This document shows positions 1 to 6,448 of a stretch of DNA of 6,523 nucleotides, in pieces. How positions within the stretch are numbered: the first letter of the stretch is position 1; each line of letters opens with the position of its first letter. Source of the DNA: Lachnospiraceae bacterium (GTDB lineage Bacteria > Bacillota > Clostridia > Lachnospirales > Lachnospiraceae); contig VSOA01000217.1 in the NCBI GenBank assembly GCA_009774585.1, forward strand, positions 1 to 6,523, in the 5' to 3' direction. Made by a program: the position numbers and the translations under genes. The notes below the pieces were generated by a model, which was not told where the DNA came from, ran no database searches, and saw only the letters and a list, made by a program, of their open reading frames with translations.

Positions 1-640
1 GCACAATAGCTGCCGATGCAAGAATGGGATCAATTCCGTCATCCGGGTGCGCGCCATGACAGCCTGTTCCTCTTACGATAATTACGAAACGGTCCACCGC
101 CGCCGTCACATATCCTTCCCGGACGCCGATCACACCCACCGCATTGGTCGGATCAGCATGAAATCCCCATATCTGCTCCACATCGTCCATCACATCCGTC
201 TCAAGAATCTTCAACGCGCCGTGAGATTCCTCTTCCGCCGGCTGAAAGATGAATTTAACCGTTCCGCACAATTCTTCCCTGCACTTTTGGAGCAGAATCG
301 CCGCACCGATTCCCGCCGTAATATGAAAATCATGCCCACAGGCATGCATCCTTCCTTCATGTTCCGAACGGTACGGCACATCTGCTTCCTCCCTGATCGG
401 AAGCGCGTCAATATCACAGCGAAGCGCTATCGTACGGCTTCCCATCTTTGTACCGCGCACCACAGCCACCAAGCCTGTAGCAAGCGGATACGGTAATATC
501 TCTATCCCTGCCGCCGTGAGCAGTTCACGTATTTTCTCCGTAGTCTTCACTTCCTCATAAGGCAGCTCCGGATGCCTGTGAAACCACTCAAAATTCTCTA
601 TTATATACCGTTCTAACTGTTTATCATCTTTCAAATCCAT
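1..640 (-). CDS. M20-family amidohydrolase/peptidase (M20D-like), partial at the 3' end
   Basis: This zinc-type metal-dependent hydrolase would cleave the amide bond of dipeptides or N-acyl amino acids in the cytoplasm; no signal peptide is present. The first 213 residues are visible and the frame stays open to the window edge, so roughly the last 45% of a usual ~390-residue protein is missing. Family motifs seen in order are HRHPELPYEE (21-30), CDIDALP near 75-81, MHACGHDFH (98-106) with metal ligands Cys101 and His103, FQPAEEE (132-138) with the Glu136/Glu137 pair, and GFHADP with His161. GTGCHGAHP (191-199) marks the start of the lid/dimerisation domain. The last metal ligand would lie beyond the window. 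The ATG at 640 is supported by AGAAGG nine bases upstream. It starts 6 nt after dppC ends, so it is probably cotranscribed with the importer. The M20 family is secure; substrate (dipeptide, hippurate-like or other N-acyl amino acid) cannot be told. Confidence 0.93.
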   Translation of the reverse strand, partial: MDLKDDKQLERYIIENFEWFHRHPELPYEEVKTTEKIRELLTAAGIEILPYPLATGLVAVVRGTKMGSRTIALRCDIDALPIREEADVPYRSEHEGRMHACGHDFHITAGIGAAILLQKCREELCGTVKFIFQPAEEESHGALKILETDVMDDVEQIWGFHADPTNAVGVIGVREGYVTAAVDRFVIIVRGTGCHGAHPDDGIDPILASAAIV

Positions 641-646
641 TGCCGT

Positions 647-1621
647 TTACCTTCTACTGTTAGGGTCCAGCGCATCTCTCAATGCGTCTCCGATAAAATT
701 AATTGCCATCACAATCACAACAATCAACAATCCCGGCGGAATCCAAAGCCACGGCTGCGTCGTGAGTACCGTCAGGGACTGCGCGCCGTTTAACATATTT
801 CCGAGACTCGCCTCCGGCGGTTGCACTCCTTGTCCGAGGAAGCTGAGCGCCGCCTCGTCAAGAATAGATAACGCCAGTACCGACGTCGCGTAAACCAGAA
901 TTGGCGCTACCGTATTCGGTAAGATTTCCGAGAATAGAATATGTCGGAGCGGCATGCCCGCCACAATATTTCCCTTAACAAAGTTTGTCTCCCGCAAGTT
1001 CAGTACGTTTCCCCGCACCAGCCTTGCAATACCGGGCCAGTCTACAAACCCGAGAATTAAGATGATATTCCATAATCTCGGCTTAAAAATCGCCGCCACC
1101 ACCAGCACCAGCAATATATAGGGGAACGACATCACCATATCGGTAAACCGCATGATAACCATGTCTGCCACACCGCCGAAATATCCCGCAATCAATCCGA
1201 GAACTACGCCGATCACCGTAGAAATGACCGTCGCCAGCACACCGACTAACAGCGAAATTCTCGTCGCGTAGAGCAGCCTGCTCAACACATCCCTGCCTAT
1301 CTGGTCTGTTCCGAGCAGGAACTCTTTCGAGGGCGCTCCCCCAAAAGGACCTGCAATCTCATTCGGGTCATAGGGCGCGATCACCGGCGCCAAAAGCGAC
1401 GCAAGGACGATCACTCCCAATATGATCAGACTGACAGCCGCAAGATGATGTCTTTTAAACCGTCTGAGAACCGTCTGTAAGTAGTTTTCACTGGCTATCT
1501 TTTGTTTTGCCGCCTCGTTTTGGGCGTCATGTCCCGAAATCACCTCAATAGACATCGCCGCTTTCCGCCGAAACCTCTTCTCCAGATTCATATATTTTTC
1601 ATCCCTATCATTTGATCTCAT
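647..1621 (-). CDS. dppC: Peptide ABC transporter permease, DppC type
   Basis: Inner-membrane permease that pairs with the DppB-like protein to form the channel of a peptide importer. From the ATG at 1621 it has 324 residues. A charged N-terminal segment (1-60) precedes TM1 (about 61-83). The family motif LLGTDQIGRDVLSRLLY follows at about 102-118, then TM2 (about 122-147), TM3 (about 165-178), TM4 (about 184-199), TM5 (about 236-255) and TM6 (about 291-311). AALSFLGQGVQPPE (257-270) and GDALRDALDP (311-320) are typical of DppC/OppC. The EAA loop that contacts the ATPases (about 213-236) keeps the central Gly and the ILPN end, but has KGN where EAA is usual. An upstream TTG at 1627 is in frame but only 2 nt from the AGGAGG, whereas the ATG at 1621 is 8 nt away and is preferred. 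Twelve bases separate it from dppB. The N-terminal tail looks some 25 residues longer than in E. coli DppC; internal ATGs at 1591 and 1555 are possible but have poorer ribosome binding sites. Confidence 0.95.
   Translation of the reverse strand: MRSNDRDEKYMNLEKRFRRKAAMSIEVISGHDAQNEAAKQKIASENYLQTVLRRFKRHHLAAVSLIILGVIVLASLLAPVIAPYDPNEIAGPFGGAPSKEFLLGTDQIGRDVLSRLLYATRISLLVGVLATVISTVIGVVLGLIAGYFGGVADMVIMRFTDMVMSFPYILLVLVVAAIFKPRLWNIILILGFVDWPGIARLVRGNVLNLRETNFVKGNIVAGMPLRHILFSEILPNTVAPILVYATSVLALSILDEAALSFLGQGVQPPEASLGNMLNGAQSLTVLTTQPWLWIPPGLLIVVIVMAINFIGDALRDALDPNSRR
650..655 (-). promoter_or_regulatory. Ribosome binding site of the M20 gene
   Basis: AGAAGG lies nine bases before the ATG at 640 and sits inside the last codons and stop region of dppC. 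Translation of the hydrolase is therefore likely coupled to the end of dppC translation. It also supports the chosen start. Confidence 0.7.
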
Positions 1622-1629
1622 CTGCAAGC

Positions 1630-1635
1630 CCTCCT
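1630..1635 (-). promoter_or_regulatory. Ribosome binding site that decides the dppC start
   Basis: A perfect AGGAGG overlaps the TAG stop of dppB. It is 8 nt from the ATG at 1621 but only 2 nt from the in-frame TTG at 1627, so it favours the ATG start. Its overlap with the dppB stop suggests translational coupling. Confidence 0.8.
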
Positions 1636-2581
1636 AATCGAGCTGAATGGTAGGGTCTACCAATGCATACATAATGTCCGTGACCAGATTGGCAATGAGC
1701 ACCACAATTGCCGACAGAAGACATACCCCCATGATCACCGGATAGTCTCTGTTACTGATAGCGCTCATAGTCATAAGCCCCAGACCGGGCCATGAGAAGA
1801 TCTGCTCTATGATCACCGCACCGCCGAAAAGCACGGGAATCTCCATACCGATTACTGTAATAATCGGCACAAGCGCGTTGCGCAGCGCATGTTTGTTGAT
1901 TACTTTGAAATGCCCGATACCTTTCGCTTTCGCTGTACGCAGATAATCCTGCTGCAAAATTTCTAACATTGCGCTCCTGATATAACGGATATTACTTCCC
2001 GCCATGGAAAAAGCAAGTACAATCACGGGCATCACCATATGTTTTGCCACATCGGCAGCGCCGCCCTCGGTTCCAAGCGTCGTCATACCGCCGGACGGCA
2101 GCCATCCAAGACGCACCGTAAATAAGTAAATCAAAAGCAGCGACAGAAAAAATCCCGGCACACTGCTCCCCAGAAAAGAAGCCGTAACCACCGTATAGTC
2201 ACCCTTGGAATACTGATGAATCGCACTGTATATTCCCGCCGGAATCGCCAAAATAAGACTTACAATCAAAGATACCCCCATCAGAAGAAGCGTCGGTCCT
2301 ATGTGACTCCCAATCATGGAACTCACGGATTGATAAGACTTAATGGAATACCCGAGATTACCGTGCAAAAGTTGTTCCAGCCAGACAAAATACTGCACAT
2401 AGACAGGCCGGTCTAACCCAAGCGCAATTTTCTTAGCCTCTACAGCTGCTTCCGATACGCGCGGACCCTGCAGCATCTCCAACGGACTGCCGGCAAGACA
2501 CATAATCGCATAATCAATAATTGTAATACCAATCAGTACAGGAATCGCAATCAGAACACGTTTCAATATATATTTACCCAT
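1634..2581 (-). CDS. dppB: Peptide ABC transporter permease, DppB type
   Basis: Integral membrane permease forming half of the peptide channel with the DppC-like protein. It has 315 residues, the usual family length. TM1 is at about 8-29, followed by an extracellular region with LGLDRPVYVQY (54-64) and GNLGYSIKS (74-82), both typical of DppB/OppB. Further membrane segments lie at about 97-119, 131-156, 181-198, 236-258 and 283-307, giving six in all. The cytoplasmic EAA loop, which docks on the ATPases, is well formed: DYLRTAKAKGIGHFKV (212-227) followed by HALRNALVP (231-239). The stretch FSWPGLG (262-268) is also characteristic. Its ATG overlaps the end of dppF by 8 bases (ATGGGTAA), and GGAGGT lies 8 nt upstream inside dppF, so the two are translationally coupled. 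Family assignment is firm; dipeptide versus longer peptide specificity is set by the binding protein and is not readable here. Confidence 0.96.
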   Translation of the reverse strand: MGKYILKRVLIAIPVLIGITIIDYAIMCLAGSPLEMLQGPRVSEAAVEAKKIALGLDRPVYVQYFVWLEQLLHGNLGYSIKSYQSVSSMIGSHIGPTLLLMGVSLIVSLILAIPAGIYSAIHQYSKGDYTVVTASFLGSSVPGFFLSLLLIYLFTVRLGWLPSGGMTTLGTEGGAADVAKHMVMPVIVLAFSMAGSNIRYIRSAMLEILQQDYLRTAKAKGIGHFKVINKHALRNALVPIITVIGMEIPVLFGGAVIIEQIFSWPGLGLMTMSAISNRDYPVIMGVCLLSAIVVLIANLVTDIMYALVDPTIQLD

Positions 2582-3596
2582 GACTCGCCACCTCCGTATC
2601 CGACAAGACTATCGGACATGCCGCCATATGAATTTCTGCCTCTGTCACCTCGCATAATGCCGGTGTTTCAGTTCTGCACTGTTTGACCGCATACGGACAA
2701 CGCGGATGAAATCTACACCCTTCGGGCGGATTTATACTGCTGCCGACTTCTCCCTGCAAAAGCTTGCGTCCACGCATCTTCTCCTTCGGATCCGGCACGG
2801 GAACCGCTTCCAGCAGCGCCCTTGTATACGGATGCTTTGGTCTGTTAAAAATTTCCTTTGCCTCGCCGTACTCGACAATCTTCCCTAAATACATCACCGC
2901 TATCTTATCGCTGACATAGTTGACTGCTCCGAGTCCGTGCCCCACGAACAGAAGCGTAAGTTCCAGCTCTTTTTGCAAATCTTTTAATAAATTGAGTATC
3001 TGCGCCTGTATAGATACGTCCAAAGCACTAACCGGCTCATCACAGACAATAAATTCCGGATTGAGAGACAGTGCCTTAGCAATACCAATTCGCTGTCTTT
3101 GTCCTCCCGAAAACTCATACGGATATCTGCCAAGCACTGTCCGGGACAGTCCCACCATATCTAAAATCTTTATCATATCCTGTTCCACGGTATCTTTCGT
3201 GGAAATATGATGATACAGCATGGGCTGTGCCAGTATCTCATAAATATGTTTTCTCGGATTTAACGAAGAATATGGGTCTTGGAATACCATCTGCAGCTTT
3301 GTTCTGATACGCTCCATCTCCTTCTTATTCTTACGTATCGCCGCTAAATCACATCCGTCATAATATATCCTGCCTTCCGTCGGCGTCTCCAATCCCACCA
3401 GTTGTCTCCCGATCGTAGATTTACCACACCCCGATTCGCCCACGAGCCCAAGCGTCTCTCCCCGCATAATTGAGAAACTGACTCCGTCCACCGCTTTGAC
3501 ATGCCCGGTCGTATGCGTAATGATACCGCCTTTCACCGGATAATATTTCTTCATATCCTCCACTTGAATCAGTGGCATTTTGTTTTCATCCAACAT
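2574..3596 (-). CDS. dppF: Peptide ABC transporter ATP-binding protein, DppF type
   Basis: Cytoplasmic ATPase that pairs with the DppD-like subunit to drive peptide import. From the ATG at 3596 it has 340 residues. In order it shows KKYYPVKGG (16-24, typical of DppF/OppF), Walker A GESGCGKST (53-61), Q-loop Gln106 in VFQDPYSSLNPR (104-115), signature FSGGQRQR (162-169), Walker B with catalytic Glu187 in IVCDEP, and the C-terminal peptide-transporter extension beginning NRPKHPYTRALL (251-262). Cysteines 294, 300, 307, 315 and 327 lie in that tail. The H-loop His220 is kept, but its context is VGHGL rather than the usual SHDL. Two starts are possible: ATG 3608 (344 residues), with only a weak distant GGA, and ATG 3596, with GGAG 6 nt upstream. 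The latter is chosen, with moderate certainty. It follows dppD with no room for a separate promoter, and its end overlaps dppB by 8 nt. Confidence 0.95.
   Translation of the reverse strand: MLDENKMPLIQVEDMKKYYPVKGGIITHTTGHVKAVDGVSFSIMRGETLGLVGESGCGKSTIGRQLVGLETPTEGRIYYDGCDLAAIRKNKKEMERIRTKLQMVFQDPYSSLNPRKHIYEILAQPMLYHHISTKDTVEQDMIKILDMVGLSRTVLGRYPYEFSGGQRQRIGIAKALSLNPEFIVCDEPVSALDVSIQAQILNLLKDLQKELELTLLFVGHGLGAVNYVSDKIAVMYLGKIVEYGEAKEIFNRPKHPYTRALLEAVPVPDPKEKMRGRKLLQGEVGSSINPPEGCRFHPRCPYAVKQCRTETPALCEVTEAEIHMAACPIVLSDTEVASHG
2590..2595 (-). promoter_or_regulatory. Ribosome binding site of dppB
   Basis: GGAGGT lies 8 nt before the ATG at 2581, inside the last codons of dppF. The position fits coupled translation across the 8-nt dppF/dppB overlap. 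Confidence 0.75.
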
Positions 3597-3602
3597 GATC
3601 GA

Positions 3603-3606
3603 CTCC
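3603..3606 (-). promoter_or_regulatory. Candidate ribosome binding site favouring the shorter dppF start
   Basis: GGAG lies 6 nt before the ATG at 3596. The upstream in-frame ATG at 3608 has no good Shine-Dalgarno match at normal spacing. The motif is only four bases, so the choice is moderate; the two products differ by four residues. Confidence 0.5.
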
Positions 3607-3636
3607 ATTTCTGTGCTGTTCCGGTCTTAATATCAC

Positions 3637-4632
3637 TTAAGACTGCGCATGAGGCGGGTTAGTGCTCTCCCTTTTCGCCACAATACATCTGGCTGTATGT
3701 CCTTCACCGAACGAATATGCTTCCTGCGGCTTGTCACACTCTTCACACCGGTACGGACACCGCTGTGCAAAACGGCATCCTGTAATGTCATCATAGTTTT
3801 CCGGCACCATACCGGGTATCGCCTGCAGCCGTCTGTTTCCGTCGTCCCGAATGGTCGGCACAGTACAAAGAAGCGCCTGCGTATACGGATGCTTCGGATT
3901 ATTAAATAACTCTTCCGTGGGCGCCTCTTCTATAATCTGCCCTGCATACATGACAAGCACCCTGTCCGCAGTATTGGCAACCAAACCGATATCATGCGTA
4001 ATCAATATCATGGACATATTTTTTTCCTGCTGAAGTTCCTTTAGCAGTTTCATAATCTGCGCCTGAATCGTCACGTCCAATGCAGTAGTCGGCTCGTCCG
4101 CAATCAATAATTTCGGATTGCATGAAAGCGCCATTGCAATCATGACTCTCTGTCGCATTCCTCCGGAAAGCGTATGCGGATATTTTCTCATCATCGTCTC
4201 CGCCTCCGGCATTCCCACCTGCGCAAGCAGCTCTACAGCCCTTTCTCTTGCCTCTTCTTTGGATAAACGCATATGTGTCCGAATACTCTCCACAATCTGA
4301 CTGCCCACGTTAAATACAGGATTTAATGATGTAAGCGGATCCTGAAAAATCATGGTCAGCTCATCTCCCCTGATTCGGTCCAGTTCTTTCTCGCCCATGG
4401 AAAGAAGGTTCTTACCGTCAAAGAAGACAGAGCCGTCTGTGACAGCTCCGTCCCTTCTTAATAATCCCATAATAGACAATGACGTAACACTTTTCCCGCA
4501 GCCGGACTCGCCCACAATGCAGACTACTTCCCCATGGTCTACGTGAAAACTGATATGATCGACACTGATATTTTGTCCGTAATCTCCTGCAAAGACTGTC
4601 GTTAAGTCCCGCACCTCCAACAAATGTGACAT
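3637..4632 (-). CDS. dppD: Peptide ABC transporter ATP-binding protein, DppD type
   Basis: Cytoplasmic ATPase subunit of the peptide importer, partner of the DppF-like protein. Its 331 residues match the family's usual length. Visible motifs are Walker A GESGCGKS (41-48), Q-loop Gln97 in MIFQDPLTSLNP (94-105), signature LSGGMRQR (155-162), Walker B LLIADEP (175-181) with catalytic Glu180, and H-loop His213 in ITHD. The C-terminal oligopeptide-transporter extension starts at NPKHPYTQALL (245-255). The tail holds Cys286, 292, 296, 299 and 316; equivalent cysteines bind a [4Fe-4S] cluster in reported structures of related dipeptide importers. GGMRQR rather than GGQRQR is usual for DppD and separates it from DppF. 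All ATPase residues look intact. The ATG at 4632 has AGGGAGGG six bases upstream. It follows the binding-protein gene after a 77-nt gap with a stem-loop and precedes dppF by 28 nt. Confidence 0.96.
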   Translation of the reverse strand: MSHLLEVRDLTTVFAGDYGQNISVDHISFHVDHGEVVCIVGESGCGKSVTSLSIMGLLRRDGAVTDGSVFFDGKNLLSMGEKELDRIRGDELTMIFQDPLTSLNPVFNVGSQIVESIRTHMRLSKEEARERAVELLAQVGMPEAETMMRKYPHTLSGGMRQRVMIAMALSCNPKLLIADEPTTALDVTIQAQIMKLLKELQQEKNMSMILITHDIGLVANTADRVLVMYAGQIIEEAPTEELFNNPKHPYTQALLCTVPTIRDDGNRRLQAIPGMVPENYDDITGCRFAQRCPYRCEECDKPQEAYSFGEGHTARCIVAKRESTNPPHAQS

Positions 4633-4638
4633 AGTATA

Positions 4639-4646
4639 CCCTCCCT
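4639..4646 (-). promoter_or_regulatory. Ribosome binding site of dppD
   Basis: AGGGAGGG lies 6 nt before the ATG at 4632. It is a strong site placed just after the intergenic stem-loop, so the hairpin ends about 4 nt before it and could affect ribosome access. Confidence 0.75.
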
Positions 4647-4650
4647 GCCC

Positions 4651-4674
4651 ACACGATACCCATTCGTATCATAC
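4651..4674 (-). promoter_or_regulatory. Intergenic stem-loop between the binding-protein gene and dppD
   Basis: On the transcript, GUAUGAUAC (4674-4666) pairs with GUAUCGUGU (4659-4651) across the six-base loop GAAUGG. Of nine pairs, three are G-U; the inner five (GAUAC/GUAUC) are perfect Watson-Crick pairs. No U-tract follows, so it is not a classical terminator. In several binding-protein operons a hairpin at this position protects the upstream mRNA and raises binding-protein levels over the membrane parts; that role is inferred here. The stem is AU-rich and modest, and could be chance. The rest of the 77-nt gap (4633-4709) holds only the dppD ribosome binding site. Confidence 0.4.
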
Positions 4675-4709
4675 CGCAAAACACTACATCATTTCAAATA
4701 ATCTGTTTG

Positions 4710-6419
4710 TTATTCCGTAACATCCCAGTTGTGTACGTCATTAAAGAATCCGTACACACTCGGTTCCGCGCCTGATACACGATTGCTGACCGCTCCCTGC
4801 GCGCTGATGACGTATACGGAAAACATCGCTGCGTCTTCCTGCATCTTCCTGTTCACAACAGAATAGAAATCCTTAATTTCAGACACATTACTGGTCTGCT
4901 GCGTCCCGTCTAACGCCGCCGCCACTTCATCATTATAGTATCCTGTCCAGCTTCCCTCACCGCCTAGCAACCAAGACACATCAGGATACGGGTCTACCGG
5001 TGCATAAGTATACTGTACCGCCATAATATCATAATCCGTTGTCCCTGCCACAGTCATAAGCGTTGCCAGATCTACGGTAGTAATCTCCGCATTGATACCA
5101 ACCGCCGCCCACTGCGCCGCAATAACCTGCGCACCGTTAACAAAAGTGTTGTCACCGGAATTTACATAGAAACGAAGTGTCTGGGAACCATCCCAGCCTG
5201 CTTCCGCCAGAAGTTCTTTCGCCTTCTCCGGATTATACTCCATAGGTTCTACCGATGCATCAAAGAACGGACTGGCCGAAGAGAGAAAACCGTCCACCAC
5301 TTCACCGTGTCCTTTTAACAGCTGATCTACCAATTGCTGTCTGTCAATCGCATAGACAAGCGCCTGCCGTACTCTCGCATCCGGAATATTCGCCGTCTGA
5401 ATAAACGCCGATTGGTTCGTCACCGGCGAACCGTATACAACTTTTACGTTGTTTAACGCCTCAATACTCTCATAGTCTTCCTGCGGAATCGCCGTCATCG
5501 TATGCTGTGTAATATCTATCTCGCCGGACTGTAGACCTGCATAAATCTGGCTGCCGTCTACTATCCTGATATTCAGTTTATCAATCTTCGGCGCACCCTT
5601 CCAATAATTGGTATTAGCCGAATAAGATATATAATGATCCGCATCATATCCCGTCATGAAATACGGCCCGTTTATGACATCCGGATGATTAAACCAGTCG
5701 TTTGACGCCAATTCACTCTCGCTGAATTTCTCAATGATATGTTTCGGCAGCACATGCAGATATCTTGCATAGCTGTTCTGGAATGTGGTAAGCGCCATCG
5801 GATATTTAGACGTAAACTGTATCGTCTTGTCATCTAACACAGTAAGTCCCGCCATAGAATCCGCGCCTTCCTCCAGAAATCCGGTTTCATCGTCGGTTCC
5901 TTCAAACGCATACAATAGAAGCGTTGTGTTTGCCACGATCGGGCTGGCATAGCGCATTACCGAATATTCTACATCATATGCCGTAACCGGCGTTCCATCG
6001 GACCATGTCGCTTTGTCATCCACATGCACGATAAAATTGATATTATCCTCCGTAGTGATACTGTCCGCCAGCATCCCCTGAAAATTCAGATCTTTGTCAA
6101 GTTCCATCAAAGGTAAAAACATCAAATCAAGCGCATACTTATTAATCTCCGTCTGGTCGATTGCAAAAGGATTCACTCCGCCGAGGCTGTCCGTCACGCC
6201 GATGTTAATAATCTTCTCGCCTTCTGCAGCCGTCGCAGGACCAGCGGATTCACCACTTTGCTCTGTTCCTTCCGCTCCCACATCACCGCTTTGATCAGTT
6301 CCTTCCGTACCCGTACCGTTATCTGCCGCCGTTTCACCGCTGCCTCCGCAAGCCGTAACAGCCAACATCATAACGATTGCCAACAAAAGGATCGCTAACC
6401 TCTTTGTCAGTTGTTTCAT
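4710..6419 (-). CDS. Oligopeptide/dipeptide ABC transporter substrate-binding lipoprotein (SBP_bac_5 family)
   Basis: Extracellular solute receptor, lipid-anchored on the outer face of the membrane, that captures peptides and hands them to the permease. Length is 569 residues, normal for the DppA/OppA class. A lipoprotein signal peptide (1-23) has basic residues, a hydrophobic core and lipobox VTAC, with Cys24 as the lipidated residue. A flexible Gly/Ser/Thr/Glu/Asp linker (25-67) follows and contains a tandem duplication. The mature domain shows family motifs WSDGTPVTAYDVEYSV (139-154), LPKHIIEKF (224-232), GPYFMTGYD (251-259), ARVRQALVYAIDRQQLV (348-364), NPEKAKELLAEAGW (396-409) and GSWTGYYNDEV (489-499). 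The ATG at 6419 has GGAGGAG just upstream. It is the first gene of the operon, with dppDFBC following. The ligand cannot be named: this family also includes nickel, heme and glycoside-related receptors, but the peptide-type permeases and the M20 gene favour peptides. No symbol is given because dppA means different genes in different bacteria. Confidence 0.96.
   Translation of the reverse strand: MKQLTKRLAILLLAIVMMLAVTACGGSGETAADNGTGTEGTDQSGDVGAEGTEQSGESAGPATAAEGEKIINIGVTDSLGGVNPFAIDQTEINKYALDLMFLPLMELDKDLNFQGMLADSITTEDNINFIVHVDDKATWSDGTPVTAYDVEYSVMRYASPIVANTTLLLYAFEGTDDETGFLEEGADSMAGLTVLDDKTIQFTSKYPMALTTFQNSYARYLHVLPKHIIEKFSESELASNDWFNHPDVINGPYFMTGYDADHYISYSANTNYWKGAPKIDKLNIRIVDGSQIYAGLQSGEIDITQHTMTAIPQEDYESIEALNNVKVVYGSPVTNQSAFIQTANIPDARVRQALVYAIDRQQLVDQLLKGHGEVVDGFLSSASPFFDASVEPMEYNPEKAKELLAEAGWDGSQTLRFYVNSGDNTFVNGAQVIAAQWAAVGINAEITTVDLATLMTVAGTTDYDIMAVQYTYAPVDPYPDVSWLLGGEGSWTGYYNDEVAAALDGTQQTSNVSEIKDFYSVVNRKMQEDAAMFSVYVISAQGAVSNRVSGAEPSVYGFFNDVHNWDVTE
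6250..6315 (-). repeat. 33-bp imperfect tandem duplication in the lipoprotein linker
   Basis: Two adjacent 33-bp units, 6250-6282 and 6283-6315, share 22 of their first 25 bases and about 26 of 33 overall. They encode the repeated peptides EGTDQSGD (39-46) and EGTEQSGE (50-57), an 11-residue period, within the linker between the lipid anchor and the binding domain. The in-frame copy lengthens a disordered spacer without touching the folded domain. Confidence 0.8.
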
Positions 6420-6424
6420 AATTT

Positions 6425-6431
6425 CTCCTCC
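6425..6431 (-). promoter_or_regulatory. Ribosome binding site of the substrate-binding protein gene
   Basis: GGAGGAG ends five bases before the ATG at 6419; its GGAGG core is 7 nt away. This is a strong site consistent with high expression of the first gene in the operon. Confidence 0.8.
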
Positions 6432-6448
6432 ATCACTAATATATTTCT

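Noticed and set aside
211..417. Short minus-strand frame inside the M20 gene
   Set aside because: It overlaps the metal-binding core of the M20 gene in another frame and has an Arg-rich, motif-free product.
47..496. Plus-strand open frame of 149 codons
   Set aside because: It is antisense to the M20 gene, whose motifs are unmistakable. Its product is a low-quality Arg/His-rich sequence with no recognisable domain, and no good ribosome binding site precedes it.
2216..4546. Several plus-strand frames of 60-96 codons opposite dppB, dppF and dppD
   Set aside because: All lie fully antisense to genes with intact family motifs, and none shows a domain or initiation site of its own.
4651..4674. 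Intrinsic terminator after the receptor gene
   Set aside because: The hairpin is AU-rich and is followed by a purine-rich Shine-Dalgarno rather than a U-tract, so it is described only as a stem-loop.
4418..4684. Minus-strand frame of 88 codons beginning in the receptor/dppD gap
   Set aside because: It overlaps the start of dppD in another frame. The product shows no motif, and the strong ribosome binding site serves the dppD ATG.
6094..6294. Plus-strand frame opposite the receptor signal peptide and linker
   Set aside because: It is a shadow of the repetitive Ser/Gly/Thr linker and the adjoining receptor domain; no independent evidence of coding.
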